This document shows, piece by piece, positions 13,526 to 19,621 of a stretch of DNA of 20,416 nucleotides; position 1 is the first letter of the stretch, and each line of letters begins with the position of its first letter. The translations under genes and the position numbers were made by a program. This DNA is from a virus. The DNA lies in the IMG/VR virus record IMGVR_UViG_3300009160_000213, positions 1-20,416 of that record, one strand, 5' to 3'. The notes beneath the pieces are model-generated. The model did not search any database and had not been told where the DNA came from. It worked only from the letters and a program-made list of their open reading frames with translations.

Positions 13526-14811
13526 TGGCAATAGATAACGCGTATGAAGATGCAGCAATCCGTAGATTGCGTAATCAACCAGCAACGCCAGTGGTTACAG
13601 ACCCAAATAAGCTTGTTCCAACAATAACTATTGGTGGAGCTCCAGCTGGATACCAACCTCAATCAGTTGTTAATGCTCAAAAGCTTGCAGCGGATATGGC
13701 GGCAGCTGAAGAGAAAGCCCTTGCTGACGAAAAGAAGGCATTAGAAGAAGACGCAATAACCCAAGCTGCAAATGATGCTCTGCTTGCAGCTGGAAAAAAT
13801 CAACAGTTCCCACCAGCTGGGACATTTGCTGGTTATGATATAAGCGGAACAATGAAGCGAGCCAGATTTAATGATGGCAATGGTGGATTTTACTATGGAG
13901 CTTGGGAAAGCATTTCGGTCCCTGTTCCTACTACTACACCTACAGTAACTTCTACAACATCATCTTCGCTTCTTTCTGCCGATGAGCAAAAGCGTCAAGA
14001 TACGATGGCTGTCCTTGCTGATAGGTTTGCTAAGTATGGTCTTACAAGTTTAGTAACTAAAATTAAACAACTTGCTATTGAGGGTGCTTCTGAGTCAACG
14101 ATTACTTTGCAACTACAAGAAACACCAGAATATAAAGAAAGATTCAAGGCAAATTCTGAGCGTGTCAAAAAGAATCTACAGGTATTAACTCCATCAGAGT
14201 ATTTATCTATAGAAGATTCTTATCGCCAAGCACTTCGTGCTTATGGTTTAAACCAGTTTGACAACGATGCATATGTTTCACAATTCATAGCAAATGATAT
14301 GTCTCCGACAGAACTATCTAACCGTATCGTGACTGCAGTTCAGCGAGTTAAGAATGCTGACCCAGCCATAACAACACAACTACGTCAATACTACGGTATT
14401 GGACAAAATGATTTAGTAGCATATGTTCTAGACCCAGCGCAACAATTCCAAAAGATTGAACGTCAAGTAGCAGCAGCCGAAATTGGTGTAGTAGCTGGAC
14501 GCCAAGGCTTAGAAGCTGGTGTTAGCGTGGCTGAACAACTAGCAGCTCAAGGCATTACACAAGCTGAAGCTCAAAAGGGTTATGCAACTATTGCTGATAT
14601 TCTTCCAACATCTGAAAAGCTTAGCCAGATTTACGGAACTACTATGGATACATATGGTCAGTCAGAGGCTGAACAAGAAGTATTCAATCAATTAGCTTCA
14701 GCGCAAAGAAAACGTGAGAAGTTAAGTGCCCGAGAAATTGCGGCATTCTCTGCTTCTTCTGGAGTTAATAAGTCATCATTGACTACTCCATCAAGAGCGG
14801 GACAAATATAG
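13525..14811 (+). CDS. Probable minor structural protein, 428 aa
   Basis: ATG at 13525 overlaps the previous stop (TAATG), with GGAGGGG 8 nt upstream. Residues about 50-90 are a charged Ala/Glu/Lys helix that may form a coiled coil (MAAAEEKALADEKKALEED). Residues 103-131 form a small aromatic/Gly domain (GGFYYGAWESISVP), followed by a Thr/Ser-Pro linker. The rest is helical, with a segment LQETPEYKERF of the type seen repeated in large phage structural proteins. The tail RKREKLSAREIAAFSASSGV plus a short basic end is typical, in my memory, of the protein encoded before the scaffold/capsid pair in actinobacteriophages. Exact role unknown; a minor head or internal protein is the best guess. Confidence 0.7.
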   Translation: MAIDNAYEDAAIRRLRNQPATPVVTDPNKLVPTITIGGAPAGYQPQSVVNAQKLAADMAAAEEKALADEKKALEEDAITQAANDALLAAGKNQQFPPAGTFAGYDISGTMKRARFNDGNGGFYYGAWESISVPVPTTTPTVTSTTSSSLLSADEQKRQDTMAVLADRFAKYGLTSLVTKIKQLAIEGASESTITLQLQETPEYKERFKANSERVKKNLQVLTPSEYLSIEDSYRQALRAYGLNQFDNDAYVSQFIANDMSPTELSNRIVTAVQRVKNADPAITTQLRQYYGIGQNDLVAYVLDPAQQFQKIERQVAAAEIGVVAGRQGLEAGVSVAEQLAAQGITQAEAQKGYATIADILPTSEKLSQIYGTTMDTYGQSEAEQEVFNQLASAQRKREKLSAREIAAFSASSGVNKSSLTTPSRAGQI

Positions 14812-14930
14812 AATCCTGACACAGACCTATCGGCCCTGTGCAGCGTATAAGACCGAGAGTAGGAGCCAGCCAGTTTCCCCGAACTGAACTGTGGCCTGCG
14901 AACTAACAACGAATAGAAGGGTGGGTTGCT
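14812..14930 (+). ncRNA. Structured leader before the scaffold gene
   Basis: This is a 119-nt gap in an otherwise packed operon, more GC-rich than its surroundings. CACAG (14820-14824) can pair with CTGTG (14836-14840). GCCA-GC-CAGTT (14865-14875) can pair across TCCCCG with AACTG (14882-14886) and then TGGC (14892-14895). AACTG is present as a tandem pair, so two registers are possible. No frame is open with a start. It could set scaffold expression, process the mRNA or serve in packaging. No known RNA family is recognised. Confidence 0.4.
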
Positions 14931-15410
14931 ATGAGCAACAACTACTGGGATGAAGACGAAGACGACCAAGATACCGACAACGATGTGCCTATGGACGGAA
15001 GTGACTTACTTAAAAAGTTACGAAAAGCCAAGCGCAACGATGAGAAGCGTATCAAGGAACTCACTGAGCAACTTGAGGGACTATCCAAGTCGCAGCGTGA
15101 GCGAACAGTCAAAGAGGTCCTAGAAAAGAAGGGCGTAAATCCAAAGGCGCAACGTTTAATCCTTAAAGACTTGGAAGAAATTAGCGAAGAGTCAGTTAAT
15201 ACCTGGCTTGACGATAATGGAGACTTGTTTGGATTAACAACAACGCCAGAGGTTTCAGAAGAGCAAGAACTTAATCGTGCAGCTTTACGGCAGCAAGATA
15301 TTGTTACTCAACTGGGAACAAGCCCTGACCGAGCAGATGATTTATTGAACCGAATTAATAATGCGGCTTCCGCAGAAGAACTTAGTTCAATTATCTACTC
15401 TCAAAAATAA
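14931..15410 (+). CDS. Capsid scaffolding protein, 159 aa
   Basis: ATG at 14931 after a strong AGAAGGGTGGG site. The N-terminus is extremely acidic (NYWDEDEDDQDTDNDVPMDG). A Lys/Glu/Arg-rich coiled-coil region follows at about 26-75 (KRIKELTEQLEGLSKSQRER), then a helical C-terminus. Scaffolding proteins, which guide capsid shell assembly and leave before DNA filling, are typically short, charged, helical and encoded immediately before the major capsid gene, as here. No protease domain is fused. If the Ntn hydrolase acts in head maturation, this would be its most likely substrate (inference). Confidence 0.8.
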   Translation: MSNNYWDEDEDDQDTDNDVPMDGSDLLKKLRKAKRNDEKRIKELTEQLEGLSKSQRERTVKEVLEKKGVNPKAQRLILKDLEEISEESVNTWLDDNGDLFGLTTTPEVSEEQELNRAALRQQDIVTQLGTSPDRADDLLNRINNAASAEELSSIIYSQK

Positions 15411-15428
15411 TTTACATAGTAATACCTA

Positions 15429-15443
15429 TCACCTTGGAGGTGA
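15429..15443 (+). promoter_or_regulatory. Hairpin enclosing the major capsid ribosome site
   Basis: TCACCT (15429-15434), TGG, then AGGTGA (15438-15443) forms a perfect 6-bp stem whose right arm is the Shine-Dalgarno sequence. This site, GGAGGTGA, is the best in the window and ends 6 nt before the ATG at 15450. Pairing would hide it; opening by ribosomes ending the scaffold gene 19 nt upstream would expose it. Confidence 0.55.
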
Positions 15444-15449
15444 ACAACA

Positions 15450-16394
15450 ATGGCTAATGCATATACATCGTCCAGCGGTAACCTCGCTGGAACCGCTGGT
15501 GGTGCAGGTCTCGTCCAAAAGGCGTATGACCGTCTCCTAGACTTCGCGTTGCGTTCAGAACCCCTAATTCGTTCAGTCGCTGACAAGCGTCCTACAAAAT
15601 TAGCAAACCCTGGCTCAACAGTAGTCTTACAACTATACGCAGATTTGTCAGAACAGACAACTGCGCTAACAGAATCAACTGAGCGTGACTCAGTTCAGAT
15701 TGCTGCTCCTACATCAGTTACTATTACTCTTGCTGAGTATGGTAACTCTGTCCTTGTTACACGTGCTTTGGAACTATTCAGCCTTGCTGACGTAGACCCA
15801 GCAATTGCTAACATTATTGCATTCAACCTTGCAGGCTCAATTGATACAGTCGCACAGACTGAACTTCGTGGTGGAACTAACGTCATCTATGGTGGCACAA
15901 GAACTAACACAGTAACAATTGCTGCTACAGACACAATCACTTCTGCTAACATCCGCAAGGCTGTTGCTAAGTTGCGTTCAGGTCTAGCAGTTCCTCGTAA
16001 GGGTTCAATGTTCTGGTGCGGTATTCACCCAGAAGTTTCACACGATTTACGTGCTGAGACTGGTGCTGGTGGATGGCGTTTACCTCACGAATACAACTCA
16101 AATGACAACATTTGGGCTGGAGAAATTGGTTCATATGAAGGAGCCTACTTCGTAGAGTCTGCTCGTATGTTCAATGATACCGATGGTGCTTCAAGTGCCA
16201 AGGTATACCGCACAATTCTTGCTGGTAAAGAAGCACTTGCTGAGGCAGTTGCTGAAGAGCCACACGTAGTTATCGGTCCAGTTATTGACCAATTGATGCG
16301 TTTCCGCCCAATGGGTTGGTATGGCGTTCTTGGCTTCAAGCGTTACCGCGAAGCAGCCTTGTATCGTATCCTTAACGGTTCATCAGTCGCTTAA
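15450..16394 (+). CDS. Major capsid protein (HK97-fold, N4-gp56-like), 314 aa
   Basis: This is the shell protein. It follows the scaffold gene, has the best ribosome site, and uses more regular, GC-richer codons than its neighbours, as expected for the most abundant product. The N-terminus is Gly/Ala/Ser-rich (TSSSGNLAGTAGGAG), followed by AYDRLLDFALRSEPLIRSVA, a helix like the N-arm/E-loop entry of this capsid group. A beta-rich centre contains SVTITLAEYGNSVLVTRALE and KLRSGLAVPRKGSMFWCGIH. The C-terminal part, HVVIGPVIDQLMRFRPMGWY followed by GVLGFKRYREAALYRI, matches N4-gp56-type coat proteins as I know them. There is no N-terminal scaffolding (delta) domain, since that role is carried by the separate gene. 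Confidence 0.9.
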   Translation: MANAYTSSSGNLAGTAGGAGLVQKAYDRLLDFALRSEPLIRSVADKRPTKLANPGSTVVLQLYADLSEQTTALTESTERDSVQIAAPTSVTITLAEYGNSVLVTRALELFSLADVDPAIANIIAFNLAGSIDTVAQTELRGGTNVIYGGTRTNTVTIAATDTITSANIRKAVAKLRSGLAVPRKGSMFWCGIHPEVSHDLRAETGAGGWRLPHEYNSNDNIWAGEIGSYEGAYFVESARMFNDTDGASSAKVYRTILAGKEALAEAVAEEPHVVIGPVIDQLMRFRPMGWYGVLGFKRYREAALYRILNGSSVA

Positions 16395-16400
16395 TAATTG

Positions 16401-16454
16401 ACTGAAGGTTGGGCAGTGAGAACGGCGAACACGACTCACTGCCTGACATCAGTT
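16401..16454 (+). other. Strong stem-loop after the capsid gene
   Basis: GGCAGTGAG (16412-16420) pairs perfectly with CTCACTGCC (16435-16443) around a 14-nt loop. An outer stem ACTGA (16401-16405) with TCAGT (16449-16453) can extend it across a small internal loop. There is no T-run after it, so it is not a typical terminator. It may protect the 3' end of capsid mRNA or dampen readthrough into the next genes. Confidence 0.55.
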
Positions 16455-16469
16455 TAACTAAGGAGAAGA

Positions 16470-16742
16470 ATGGCAACATACACACTGACAACACCAACCC
16501 TGGAACAAGGTCCTATCGGTGGTCATCGGTTGCACACACACTTTAAACAACGGACAAAGAGTTACACCATTATCCTTAGTGGTGGAGTTTACTCACTAAC
16601 ACAATATCCATCTGAAGATGAGTTGCCAAACTATACTGCTTACTATATTGGTGGCTGTCAACATACTGGAATTACAGATGCTATTAGAACGGCAATGATT
16701 GCTGACGGCATTGTGACTTCCGCTAATTTTATAACAGAGTAG
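16470..16742 (+). CDS. Small post-capsid protein, possible head decoration, 90 aa
   Basis: ATG at 16470 after AAGGAGAAG. The protein is beta-rich and Thr/Gly/Tyr-rich (TYTLTTPTLEQGPIGGHRLH, then SYTIILSGGVYSLTQYP), with a C-terminal helix and TSANFITE end. It has no Cys cluster beyond one residue and no membrane segment. I recall similar short proteins placed directly after the capsid gene in actinobacteriophages, without known function. The beta-rich make-up and position suit a capsid decoration or head-completion protein, but this is inference. Confidence 0.7.
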   Translation: MATYTLTTPTLEQGPIGGHRLHTHFKQRTKSYTIILSGGVYSLTQYPSEDELPNYTAYYIGGCQHTGITDAIRTAMIADGIVTSANFITE

Positions 16743-16749
16743 GGACAAA

Positions 16750-17220
16750 ATGGATTGCGACCATATCAGCAAAGTTATTAAAGAGGGTTACAACCTAGTA
16801 GACGGACAGATGCATTCAGTAGTTTTTTTATGGGGATGCACTAAATGTGATGCCACATCAGAAGAACCATTATATGATATGAGTGCATCATTTGTAAGCG
16901 TAGAATTCTGCGAAGAAGATTGTGAATGTTTTGGCTGCAAGGCTAAGGGTTTACAAATGAACGCAGGAGATGCTAGAGGCGATGTTAATGCAAGTGGCAC
17001 TACTCAGAAAAAATGGAATTCTGAACTTAATGCATATCGCAGTGCTAGAGCACAGGGTATCCAACCTAATAGCACAAAAAGAAAAGATATAGAAGCAGCA
17101 CACAATGCCTCTGAAAGACTAGGCTCAGCCTATGATGGTAGCACTATGGTGCAAGCAAGAAAGTTAGACAAAAAAACCGCCCACGTAATGAAAGAACTCA
17201 AGGAAGCAGGAATCAAATAA
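16750..17220 (+). CDS. Zinc-ribbon protein of unknown function, 156 aa
   Basis: ATG at 16750 with GGGACAA upstream. C3 and H5, C30/C33 (CTKC), and C54, C58, C60, C63 form a cluster of candidate metal ligands in the first 65 residues. The C-terminal half is helical, with ELNAYRSARAQGIQPNSTKR and ASERLGSAYDG. That type of segment I have seen in short actinobacteriophage proteins of unknown role, where it follows different N-termini. The final basic helix is KKTAHVMKELKEAGIK. The stop overlaps the next ATG by one base. The protein may bind DNA or another virion protein through zinc; function unknown. Confidence 0.75.
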   Translation: MDCDHISKVIKEGYNLVDGQMHSVVFLWGCTKCDATSEEPLYDMSASFVSVEFCEEDCECFGCKAKGLQMNAGDARGDVNASGTTQKKWNSELNAYRSARAQGIQPNSTKRKDIEAAHNASERLGSAYDGSTMVQARKLDKKTAHVMKELKEAGIK

Positions 17221-17375
17221 TGCCTAAAGTCGGAAAAATGTCATTCCCATACACAGCAGCAGGTAAGAAGGCAGCCAAGAAGCAAGCCTACAAGACTGGT
17301 GAAAAGATGGAATCAAAGGCTATGAAGATGAAAGAAACTAAGATGGGTATGAAGAAAATGGGTAAGAAGAAGTAA
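17220..17375 (+). CDS. Lys/Met-rich micro-protein, 51 aa
   Basis: ATG at 17220 overlaps the previous TAA (ATAATG). Lys makes up 17 of 51 residues and Met 8. The start MPKVGKMSFPYTAAGKKAAK resembles short phage proteins opening MPKVGxxxFxYTxxG, known to me from several phages but without assigned function. The C-terminal half is a Met/Lys repeat (AMKMKETKMGMKKMGKKK). Strong basicity suggests nucleic-acid binding or DNA charge neutralisation in the head. Chained one-base overlaps on both sides support translation. Confidence 0.7.
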   Translation: MPKVGKMSFPYTAAGKKAAKKQAYKTGEKMESKAMKMKETKMGMKKMGKKK

Positions 17376-17653
17376 TGGCACACACACGCAATTCAGCGGG
17401 AGACCACTCAAATATGACTTCCGTATTTAAACCAATTGTTAGTTATGCTAAAACAGTAGGAAGTGCTGCTGCTGATTTTGGTAGCGCGTGGAAAGATGCC
17501 TTCAATAAAAGCGCAGACATCACACCAGGGGCAAATGCTCGTGCTCGTGCTGCTAACAAACGCCAAGGTGAAGAGCAAGGTCAATTCCTAGGAGCACTTT
17601 TACAAGGTCGTAAATACGATAACAAGACTGGAAAGCAAATTAAAAAGAAATGA
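17375..17653 (+). CDS. Small hypothetical protein sharing C-terminal LQGR motif, 92 aa
   Basis: ATG at 17375 overlaps the previous TAA by one base. The N-terminus is polar (MAHTRNSAGDHSNM), the middle Ala/Ser-rich helix. An ARARAANKRQGEEQGQ stretch leads into GALLQGRKYDNKTGKQIKKK. That last segment aligns with the tail of the 80-aa protein at 4199-4441. The gene overlaps the next ATG by 4 nt (ATGA). Both carriers flank the head genes, so the tail may be a docking or sorting tag, which is inference. Confidence 0.7.
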   Translation: MAHTRNSAGDHSNMTSVFKPIVSYAKTVGSAAADFGSAWKDAFNKSADITPGANARARAANKRQGEEQGQFLGALLQGRKYDNKTGKQIKKK

Positions 17654-17811
17654 AAAAGCCTAGCAAGAAGCAAGCCAAGGTTGGCAAGGTTATGAAAGAA
17701 TTTAAGTCTGGCACTCTTCACTCAGGTAAGGGTGGCAAGGTAGTAAAGAATCCTAAGCAAGCAATTGCTATCGCACTTAGCGAAGCAAAGATGGCTAAGA
17801 AGAAAAAATAA
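17650..17811 (+). CDS. DUF6496-like basic micro-protein, 53 aa
   Basis: ATG at 17650 overlaps the previous TGA (ATGA). The core VGKVMKEFKSGTLHSGKGGK followed by VVKNPKQAIAIALSEA matches the small family I know as DUF6496 (KVMxEFKxGxLxSxxGxxVxxxxQAIAIALSEA), widespread in bacteria and phages with no established function. Lys accounts for 17 of 53 residues. The Gln-Ala-Ile-Ala-Ile-Ala-Leu helix next to basic ends suggests nucleic-acid contact. Family recognition is from memory. Confidence 0.8.
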   Translation: MKKPSKKQAKVGKVMKEFKSGTLHSGKGGKVVKNPKQAIAIALSEAKMAKKKK

Positions 17812-17826
17812 ATTAAGGTGGGGACA

Positions 17827-18525
17827 ATGGCTAAACAAAAGAAAGAAACGCTAGCAGTTGCTTGGTGTGATAATGGTATGGTAGATGGCAAGTTTATGGA
17901 AGGTGTTGTTGACACCCTAATAAACTCAGGCGTAGAGTTTTGTGGCTCTCTTAGAGCACACGGCAATCAGATAGCACAACAGCGAGAGATGTTAGTTAAT
18001 CGCTGGTATAATAATAACAAATCTGATTGGTTACTCTGGCTTGACTCAGACGTTATGATTACTCCAGAAAAGTTTCTTAAACTCTGGAATCGTAGAGATG
18101 CCAAAGACATACCATTGCTCACGGGGGTTTACTTTACAAGTAATGAACCAGAGCAACCACTAATGAAACCGCTAGCAACTGTATATGAATTTGCTGAGGT
18201 AGCAGATGGTATTGGGATTAGAAGGCTAGACCCCCTGCCTAAGAATACCTTTATGAAAGTAAGTGCTGCTGGTATGGGCTTTTGCCTAATGCACCGCAGT
18301 GTAATAACAAGAATTAAAGAAGCACTACCAGGAGTTCCCTTTTTTACAGAAGTGGGTGCTAACAAGCAGTTCACTGGTGAGGACATCTACTTTTTTGCAG
18401 TAGTAAACAAAGCAGAGATTCCACTCTGGTGTGATACTGGTGCAACAGTAGGGCATATGAAACGATTTAATATGGACGAGAACTATTACGATGCGTTTGG
18501 TAGGGGCAAGGGTTATGCAAACTGA
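17827..18525 (+). CDS. GT-A type glycosyltransferase-like protein, 232 aa
   Basis: ATG at 17827 was chosen over a GTG at 17818 because the GTG lies within the ribosome site (AAGGTGGGGACA). DWLLWLDSDVMITPEKF at 67-83 contains the DxD metal/nucleotide-sugar motif (D73, D75) of GT-A enzymes. AAGMGFCLMHRSVI (148-160), FTGEDIYFF (182-190) and a C-terminal His in VGHMKRF are also usual for family 2-like phage glycosyltransferases. It should transfer a sugar from a nucleotide-sugar donor. The acceptor is unknown: virion protein, DNA or host envelope are options. Coupling to a methyltransferase gene by an 11-nt overlap suggests the two modify the same product. The 232-aa length is near minimal for a GT-A domain. 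Confidence 0.75.
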   Translation: MAKQKKETLAVAWCDNGMVDGKFMEGVVDTLINSGVEFCGSLRAHGNQIAQQREMLVNRWYNNNKSDWLLWLDSDVMITPEKFLKLWNRRDAKDIPLLTGVYFTSNEPEQPLMKPLATVYEFAEVADGIGIRRLDPLPKNTFMKVSAAGMGFCLMHRSVITRIKEALPGVPFFTEVGANKQFTGEDIYFFAVVNKAEIPLWCDTGATVGHMKRFNMDENYYDAFGRGKGYAN

Positions 18526-19108
18526 ATATCCTAACTGGTTTGAGATGACTGCAAAGCAGAACTTTGAGTCACAACTTACTCCACTTGCTGGCAAGTTTGG
18601 ATTAAGATTCCTACAGATTGGTGCCTTTACAGGCGATGCAACTGTATGGATGGTAGATAACATACTAACTCAAAAGGATTCAATCCTAGAGGATATAGAT
18701 ATTTGGACTGGCTCAGATGAAGATGAGCACAAGGCTATGGACTGGGCAGATGTTGAACGTGTGTATGACTCACGCATTGCATTTAGACCTAACGTAATTA
18801 AATACAAGATGGATAGCAGAGAGTATCTACGTTCTGTAGAAGAACCTACTTTTGACTTTATCTATATTGATGGAGACCATACCGCAGAGGGTGTGTTGCA
18901 AGATGCAGTGCTTGCTTGGCGATTACTTAAGCCAGGTGGCATTATGGCATTTGATGATTATTTATGGGAAGACCCTAGAGGTATAGAGTTCCAGCCAGGC
19001 TGGTCAATAGATACTTTTGTGGGAATAGTCAAGGACGAATCAGAGGTTTTACTATCAAACTCACAAGTATGGCTAAGGAAAAATAATGACAGCAGCCTGG
19101 ACACGTAA
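18515..19108 (+). CDS. Class I SAM-dependent methyltransferase, 197 aa
   Basis: ATG at 18515 with GGGGCAAGGG before it; an in-frame ATG at 18491 is possible but has no site. RFLQIGAFTGDATVWMVD (31-48) is the SAM-binding motif I. FDFIYIDGDHTAEGVLQDA (113-131) and LLKPGGIMAFDDYLW (137-151) fit the Methyltransf_24/TylF-like O-methyltransferase group, where the Asp residues can bind a metal. This group often methylates sugar hydroxyls. With the glycosyltransferase just upstream, O-methylation of the added sugar is a reasonable inference. The end overlaps the next gene by 23 nt in another frame. Confidence 0.8.
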   Translation: MQTEYPNWFEMTAKQNFESQLTPLAGKFGLRFLQIGAFTGDATVWMVDNILTQKDSILEDIDIWTGSDEDEHKAMDWADVERVYDSRIAFRPNVIKYKMDSREYLRSVEEPTFDFIYIDGDHTAEGVLQDAVLAWRLLKPGGIMAFDDYLWEDPRGIEFQPGWSIDTFVGIVKDESEVLLSNSQVWLRKNNDSSLDT

Positions 19109-19376
19109 AGAAGGCAAGAACCCTAAGGGTGGACTTAATGCCAAAGGCAGAGCCTCATACAAGGGTGGCACCTTAAAAGCCCCTGTAAAGGCTGGAGACA
19201 ACCCTAGACGGGCATCCTTCCTAGCACGTATGGCTGGCAATCCTGGACCAGAGCGTAAGCCAAATGGTGAGCCAACAAGATTACTTCTATCTCTACAGGC
19301 TTGGGGTGCATCATCTAAGGCTGATGCTAGAGCCAAGGCTGCAGCAATATCTAATAGAAACAAGGGTAAAAAATAA
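19086..19376 (+). CDS. DUF6321-like basic protein, 96 aa
   Basis: ATG at 19086 overlaps the methyltransferase end by 23 nt. The sequence AAWTRKEGKNPKGGLNAKGR, then VKAGDNPRRASFLARMAGN and ending with AWGASSKADARAKAA, matches the family I know as DUF6321 along its whole length. It is common in phages and of unknown function. It is highly basic with no Cys. An antisense frame of the same length exists but is a shadow. The stop overlaps the next ATG by one base. Likely a nucleic-acid-associated or virion protein; no direct evidence. Confidence 0.8.
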   Translation: MTAAWTRKEGKNPKGGLNAKGRASYKGGTLKAPVKAGDNPRRASFLARMAGNPGPERKPNGEPTRLLLSLQAWGASSKADARAKAAAISNRNKGKK

Positions 19377-19621
19377 TGGCAGGAACAGCGGGTAGTAGTT
19401 TAACAGCAGAATTAAATCGTCTTGCTGGCACAACTGGCAAGGCTGCACAAGGTGCTGCCAATGTCTATGCAGGCACATCTAATCTAGGTCTAAACGCAGC
19501 CCTTAACATTAAGGCTAGTGCTAATCGTCAACCTTCTGCATACAAGGGTCTTAATGCTGTTTGTAATGAACTAGCATCTACTACTGGTAAATCTGCAAGC
19601 GATGCATTAAGGACTCTATAG
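19376..19621 (+). CDS. Small Ala/Gly/Asn-rich hypothetical protein, 81 aa
   Basis: ATG at 19376 (TAATG). It is rich in Ala, Ser, Thr, Gly and Asn, with two related stretches, ELNRLAGTTGKAAQGAANVY and CNELASTTGKSASDALRTL. Both contain (E)L(A)xTTGKxAxxA, so the protein may be an internal duplication of one helix. It has one Cys and no charge clusters. The stop shares a base with the following GTG. Position before a probable connector suggests a small head-tail joining or structural protein; no family recognised. Confidence 0.65.
   Translation: MAGTAGSSLTAELNRLAGTTGKAAQGAANVYAGTSNLGLNAALNIKASANRQPSAYKGLNAVCNELASTTGKSASDALRTL

Noticed and set aside
14688-14969. A 93-codon leftward frame across the structured leader
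   Set aside because: Antisense to real genes on both ends, with no ribosome site or sensible composition.
19073-19363. A 96-codon leftward frame opposite the DUF6321-like gene
   Set aside because: The + strand product matches a known family along its length; the antisense frame is a by-product.
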